Assembly: GCA_000310025.1 (NCBI GenBank)
Contig: FN649731.1
Location: forward strand, 3,377,682-3,413,295
Length of the DNA: 35,614 nucleotides
DNA from: Ectocarpus siliculosus
Lineage: Eukaryota; Sar; Phaeophyceae; Ectocarpales; Ectocarpaceae
Direction of reading: 5' to 3'
The notes below the pieces were generated by a model. The model was given only the letters and a program-made list of their open reading frames with translations, was not told the origin of the DNA and ran no database searches. Every line of letters starts with the position of its first letter. Position 1 is the first letter of the stretch. The translations under genes were made by a program, and so were the position numbers. This document shows positions 32,261 through 35,614 of this stretch, in pieces.

Positions 32261-33800
32261 GTGAGTTCCGAGGCGAAAACTGCTGTATCATCTGCACCTT
32301 CTGCCGTGAAGTTCACTGCTACACACAAACGCAGCTTTCGTTGTACAGCAGTGCACGTTTTCCACGTCAACACCCGTCACCGTGGCGGCACCATAGCAGC
32401 AGACAGCTGAAGAGCTGAAGCTTCGGTGGAAAAGCGAGGGTATCTTAGCAAAGTTTATGATTGGTCGCACGGTGAACACACAGCAGTATGGGTCGGAGAA
32501 GTTTCCGCGTCTCAAGCCCCATTTCTTCTCGGTACACTGCTTGTTGTAGATCTCCTCTTTCTTTTCGTCTTGCTTACAAAGAAGAGGCCGTTGGGTGCTT
32601 GCGGGCGATAAACTCTTTTTGCGTTACTGCTGCTGTGTGCCTGTGTGTTCGTGTTTGGCACACGAACATCAATCTGAAGGAACATACACAAGCAGATTGC
32701 TCCCAGCAGAGCAACGAAAGAGGACGACGGTAATTGTATTCAGTCATGTGCGATGATGATGGCGGATGGTGGCAGATCAACTCAGCTTGAGCGGTTTTTG
32801 ATGTGTTCGAGCAGTCGCAGTACTAAGGCCCACGGTTGGAGAGGCAGCGAACGGCGGCTATGTAGGTATTACTACGTACAGGTGGGGGGAAGTTGCCCAA
32901 CCTTTGTATGTATACGGAATTGCCAAAATCTGTTGACAAAATTGAAATTTGCCAACGGTTGGGTATACATTTTTTTTTATACATTTATCGTGGCGGCACT
33001 TCTGAGGTGGGCTTACCCTTGTCCAACCACGACACGGGTAACAGCCAGCGGATTTGAATAGTTTTTGGTTCACTCATAACGTTCGTGCTCTCCAACTCCT
33101 ACGATCATCTTCAAACATATAGTATCCGTGGTAAAACAGGATTTATGTGCCGCTGTGCATACAACTCTCCGACACGTGCATCCAGGGCAGCTCAACGGCG
33201 AGGGAGGCACAAAACTCCTTCAACGAAAAAGAAACAGAAATAGAGGTTCGAACGGGTAGTCTTTCTGCGAGGTAATGGACATGCATTTTCAAAGAACCAG
33301 AGATCCTCCCGTCCCGTCGCTTTCGTTCAACTGGCATGCATAACGTAGAGGGGTAGGTGGTTGGGTCACACGGGCTCATGTAGCAGGCGCCAAAGCCAAC
33401 GGGCGATTGACACCTGGGTGAAACTGCACCCTATGTTCCCGGCTGATGTTGTTGCGCCCTGTTCCCCTCCCTGCTGCTGTTTGCAATTTCACTAAACGGT
33501 ACGGTGGTAGTAGAATATCTGCCACCCCGATACTTAACAAGAAGTTTTAATACCAAAACTAACAGCTCGTGTCTCGTACAGTTAACCACGGTTGAGATAC
33601 GTACAGCAGTGGTACGGCAACGTCACCCGCTAGCCCTCGCCACCCTTATCCGCCCGCATGCCGTCCGCTCACTTGCAACTCGGACGGTGGGTTTTGGTTG
33701 CAGAGCGTCTTTTTTTGTTAGCCTCGGGGGGTTACTCAAAATGATTTGGTGCGACTGCATAACCGTATAGCATACAAAGGAGAGAAACGGAAGGGAGTCG

Positions 33801-33933
33801 GCAATATCGCACCGGTCGGGGATATTGCAACTCCGTGCGATACCTGTAGAATGAAAGCCAAGAAGGAAATGATGTAATTCCATTGTCGCACGGAGATCGG
33901 TGATTTCGCAAGGGGGGTTGCGATATCACCGAT
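33801..33933. repeat. cluster of three nested or adjacent hairpins
   Basis: GCAATATC/GATATTGC (33801-33808 with 33821-33828); CTCCGTGCGA/TCGCACGGAG (33831-33840 with 33886-33895); and ATCGGTGATTTCGCAA/TTGCGATATCACCGAT with one mismatch around a G-rich loop (33896-33933). Three stems in 133 bp suggest a structured RNA or remains of an inverted-repeat transposon. Confidence 0.7.
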
Positions 33934-34062
33934 TCCGAGCGCCCCGAGCGGTTCCATGGCACACTCTCTACGCCGGAGGTGCCTCGCGGTCCCATCCTGA
34001 AGGTGTTGCGTACTTGCAGGTGGCATCGCGTATCGCACACCCCAAAAAGCGGCGGAGATATT

Positions 34063-34236
34063 GGCAAACCCCCCCTAGACCGCCTTGCAAAGCTCGATTG
34101 CTCAGCAACCAAGTGGAGCCCGATACGCGTACGGATTGCCCTGGACGAGATGCTTCCAGAACCACCTCTATCGGTGTTTGCACATGCGTGGTTGTGGGGT
34201 AACCGAGCCTTGAAAATGGATTGTAGGGGGTGTACC
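34063..34236. mobile_element. MITE-like inverted-repeat element, third and most diverged family member
   Basis: The left arm runs GGCAAACCCCCCCTAGACCG and on to CTTGCAAAGCTCGATT. The reverse complement of the right arm reads GGTACACCCCCTACAATCCA, then TTTTCAAGGCTCGGTT. The AAAGCTCGATT motif also closes the arms of the elements at 3197 and 7286. Imperfect arms and no clear target duplication suggest an old insertion. Confidence 0.6.
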
Positions 34237-34860
34237 GTACCATCTGCTCGCCTCTTGCGGTACAGAATCGATGAAAAAAACGAGTCAGAAGGTGCTGCTG
34301 TAACTGATAGCAATCAATTCACTGAATCAAGAGACCCACGTGGGTGTGAGCTCCGCAGTACATACGAGCGTGACTTGTTGGTAATCGCACGATTCGGATT
34401 GTTCGCACGGTGTGCGTCAAAGCACCTAAATAGTTCGACTGCTGTAGGGTTTATTGTTCCCTCGGTCATCGCACTTGTCGGTGATGCGGCACCCCCCTGC
34501 GACAAACGTTCAATGGTTTTATTCGATTATTGATTGGGTCGATAAAAGTCAAGAATGAAATGACGTGTCTTGTAAGAGAATCGATCACACCCCGGTAAGT
34601 TCTCTTGGCTCCTAACGGCATGCTCCACGCCCTCCATGTATTTCGAAGGTGGCGTTCGTGGAGCATTGAGGGGCTGAGCGAAGCCGCCGGCGAGGAGGCC
34701 GTAAACGTCGGGGCTAGGGATGGAAGGCGGCCAAGCGCCAAGGTACCGGTTAGCCCGGGCTTACGCACAACGCAGCAGCCACACGCCATCCTAGAACTGA
34801 CTACACACAGGGCAGCAGCCATACGCTAGTCCTGTGTAGCCCATGACTTTCATTCTCTTT

Positions 34861-34897
34861 GTTGTTGTTGTTGTTGTTGTTGTTGATGATGATGATG
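34861..34897. repeat. (GTT)8(GAT)n trinucleotide microsatellite
   Basis: Eight GTT units followed by four GAT units. Simple repeat in non-coding sequence. Confidence 0.95.
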
Positions 34898-35291
34898 TCG
34901 CTGTCTCCACATTGTATACCGTGCCGGTCTCCACTCAGTACCTTCTAATGTCCGTACTGGTCCAACTGGCGCGGACGCCTTCCGTGGTCACAAGCCAGCT
35001 ACCCCCAACCGGGGGTGTACGCGTTTCTAGAAAAAAAAAATGTGCGCGAAAAATATTGTCAGAACGAAAATTTCGGTTGGGGATCGTGTTCCTCCGCCCG
35101 CTCGGAGATGGCGGCGAGGCTGATGCTGTTGTTTCGGTGTGACATCCATAATTTGTCTGCTTTTTCTAGCTTGGCCTGGTGTTTACGCTTGCAGCATTGC
35201 TCTGCCGTCACACCGATTGATTGGACTGTGTCTTGATGGCCGTGATACCGGCCGGGCATGATGGTCTATGTGTCGCTTGTTTTTCCTGTAG

Positions 35292-35614
35292 GGCGCTCGC
35301 CTCCTCCCCGCTCTCGTTAGAGGGGCCTCCGTACGTAATCAAAACGCCTCTTCACGTAGGTATGTTTTGTCCAAACATCGTCACTAACTCTCTCTAGCGT
35401 CGGAGAAACCTGCTGGACCTTCGAGCTGGAGTTGTTTGTCTTATCCTTCGCTCTTCTGGTTATTCCCGTTCTTACTTTCGTACGTAAACCGCAGTCTTCC
35501 CCAAAGGCGTGGGAAGTCTTGTACGAGAGATTTTTGCTGGACGTCGGGGATAGCAGCCTGGCGATGGAGTTATCGAGGTGGGCGACTAAGAGGGGGGGGG
35601 GGGGGGGGGGGGGG
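35292..35614 (+). CDS. 3'-truncated membrane protein fragment (two exons), product unknown
   Basis: Two exons in consistent phase: 35292-35359 (TGTAG acceptor, GTATGT donor) and 35398 to the window end (CTCTAG acceptor). The second reads VGETCWTFELELFVLSFALL, then VIPVLTFVRKP, a clear transmembrane helix (about LFVLSFALLVIPVLTF) with a basic cytoplasmic-type end. An amphipathic stretch WEVLYERFLLDVGDSSLAME follows. The frame is open for 72 codons to the edge, where it meets a 23-base G run (35592-35614) that may be a low-quality sequence end. The first exon's frame is uncertain: another frame gives ALASSPLSLEGPPYVIKTPL but ends in the wrong phase. Family not recognised. Confidence 0.4.

Larger units (their letters stand above)
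32261..35291. other. intergenic or intronic stretch with hairpins and an inverted-repeat element
   Basis: No confident exon. It holds several ACAGCAGT octamers, the hairpin group at 33801-33933, the third inverted-repeat element at 34063-34236 and a (GTT)8(GAT)n tract at 34861-34897. 33242-33276 shares CGAACGGGTAG and a following GTCTTTCxGxGAGGT motif with 15990-16016. Confidence 0.45.

Noticed and set aside
31765-32373. 202-codon minus-strand ORF
   Set aside because: No recognisable domain and Ser/Ala/Cys-rich composition. It overlaps the more plausible + exon at 32169.
34843-35142. 99-codon ORF beginning with a run of Val
   Set aside because: The Val/Asp run is the translated (GTT)n(GAT)n microsatellite, and the rest has no protein-like signal.

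Overview
The window reads as nuclear DNA of a photosynthetic stramenopile, most probably a brown alga. The two well-resolved genes have several GT-AG introns of 0.4-2 kb. One of them, GUN4, begins with a signal peptide followed by an Ala-Phe cleavage site (SAF-TSP), the bipartite plastid-targeting signature of heterokont algae. The intergenic DNA is rich in simple repeats and transposon debris. The species cannot be fixed from this window.

Layout. (1) 2-6935, + strand: a nine-exon DHHC palmitoyltransferase whose 5' end lies outside the window. (2) 9582-14280, + strand: a complete three-exon, plastid-targeted GUN4, the tetrapyrrole-binding activator of Mg-chelatase. (3) 14281-19660: mostly non-coding, with one tiny signal-peptide ORF. 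(4) 19784-22003, + strand: an open frame with 22 tandem 22-residue FNIP/IP22-type repeats. (5) 23545-25030: a decayed second copy of GUN4 exon 2 and the GUN4 3' flank, holding a solo LTR and another insertion. (6) 26082-31219: a decayed second copy of the FNIP-repeat locus, split by a complete, apparently recent LTR element (26480-28342) with identical 357-bp LTRs. (7) 31220-35614: mostly non-coding, with a candidate first exon at 32169 and a membrane-protein fragment running off the right end.

The main structural result is that items 5 and 6 repeat the order of items 2 and 4. The right two-thirds of the window is therefore best read as an old tandem duplication of a block running from GUN4 intron 1 to the 3' flank of the FNIP gene. 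The left copy stayed functional. The right copy decayed by nonsense mutation, frameshifts, deletions and transposon insertions. Comparing the two copies exposes insertions and deletions that a single copy would not show.

Other notable items are a family of three short inverted-repeat elements (one with a clear TA target duplication), 19 copies of the octamer ACAGCAGT on either strand where about one is expected, and an exon-like block with a membrane helix at the end of the intact FNIP gene. I saw no rRNA, tRNA or CRISPR array.
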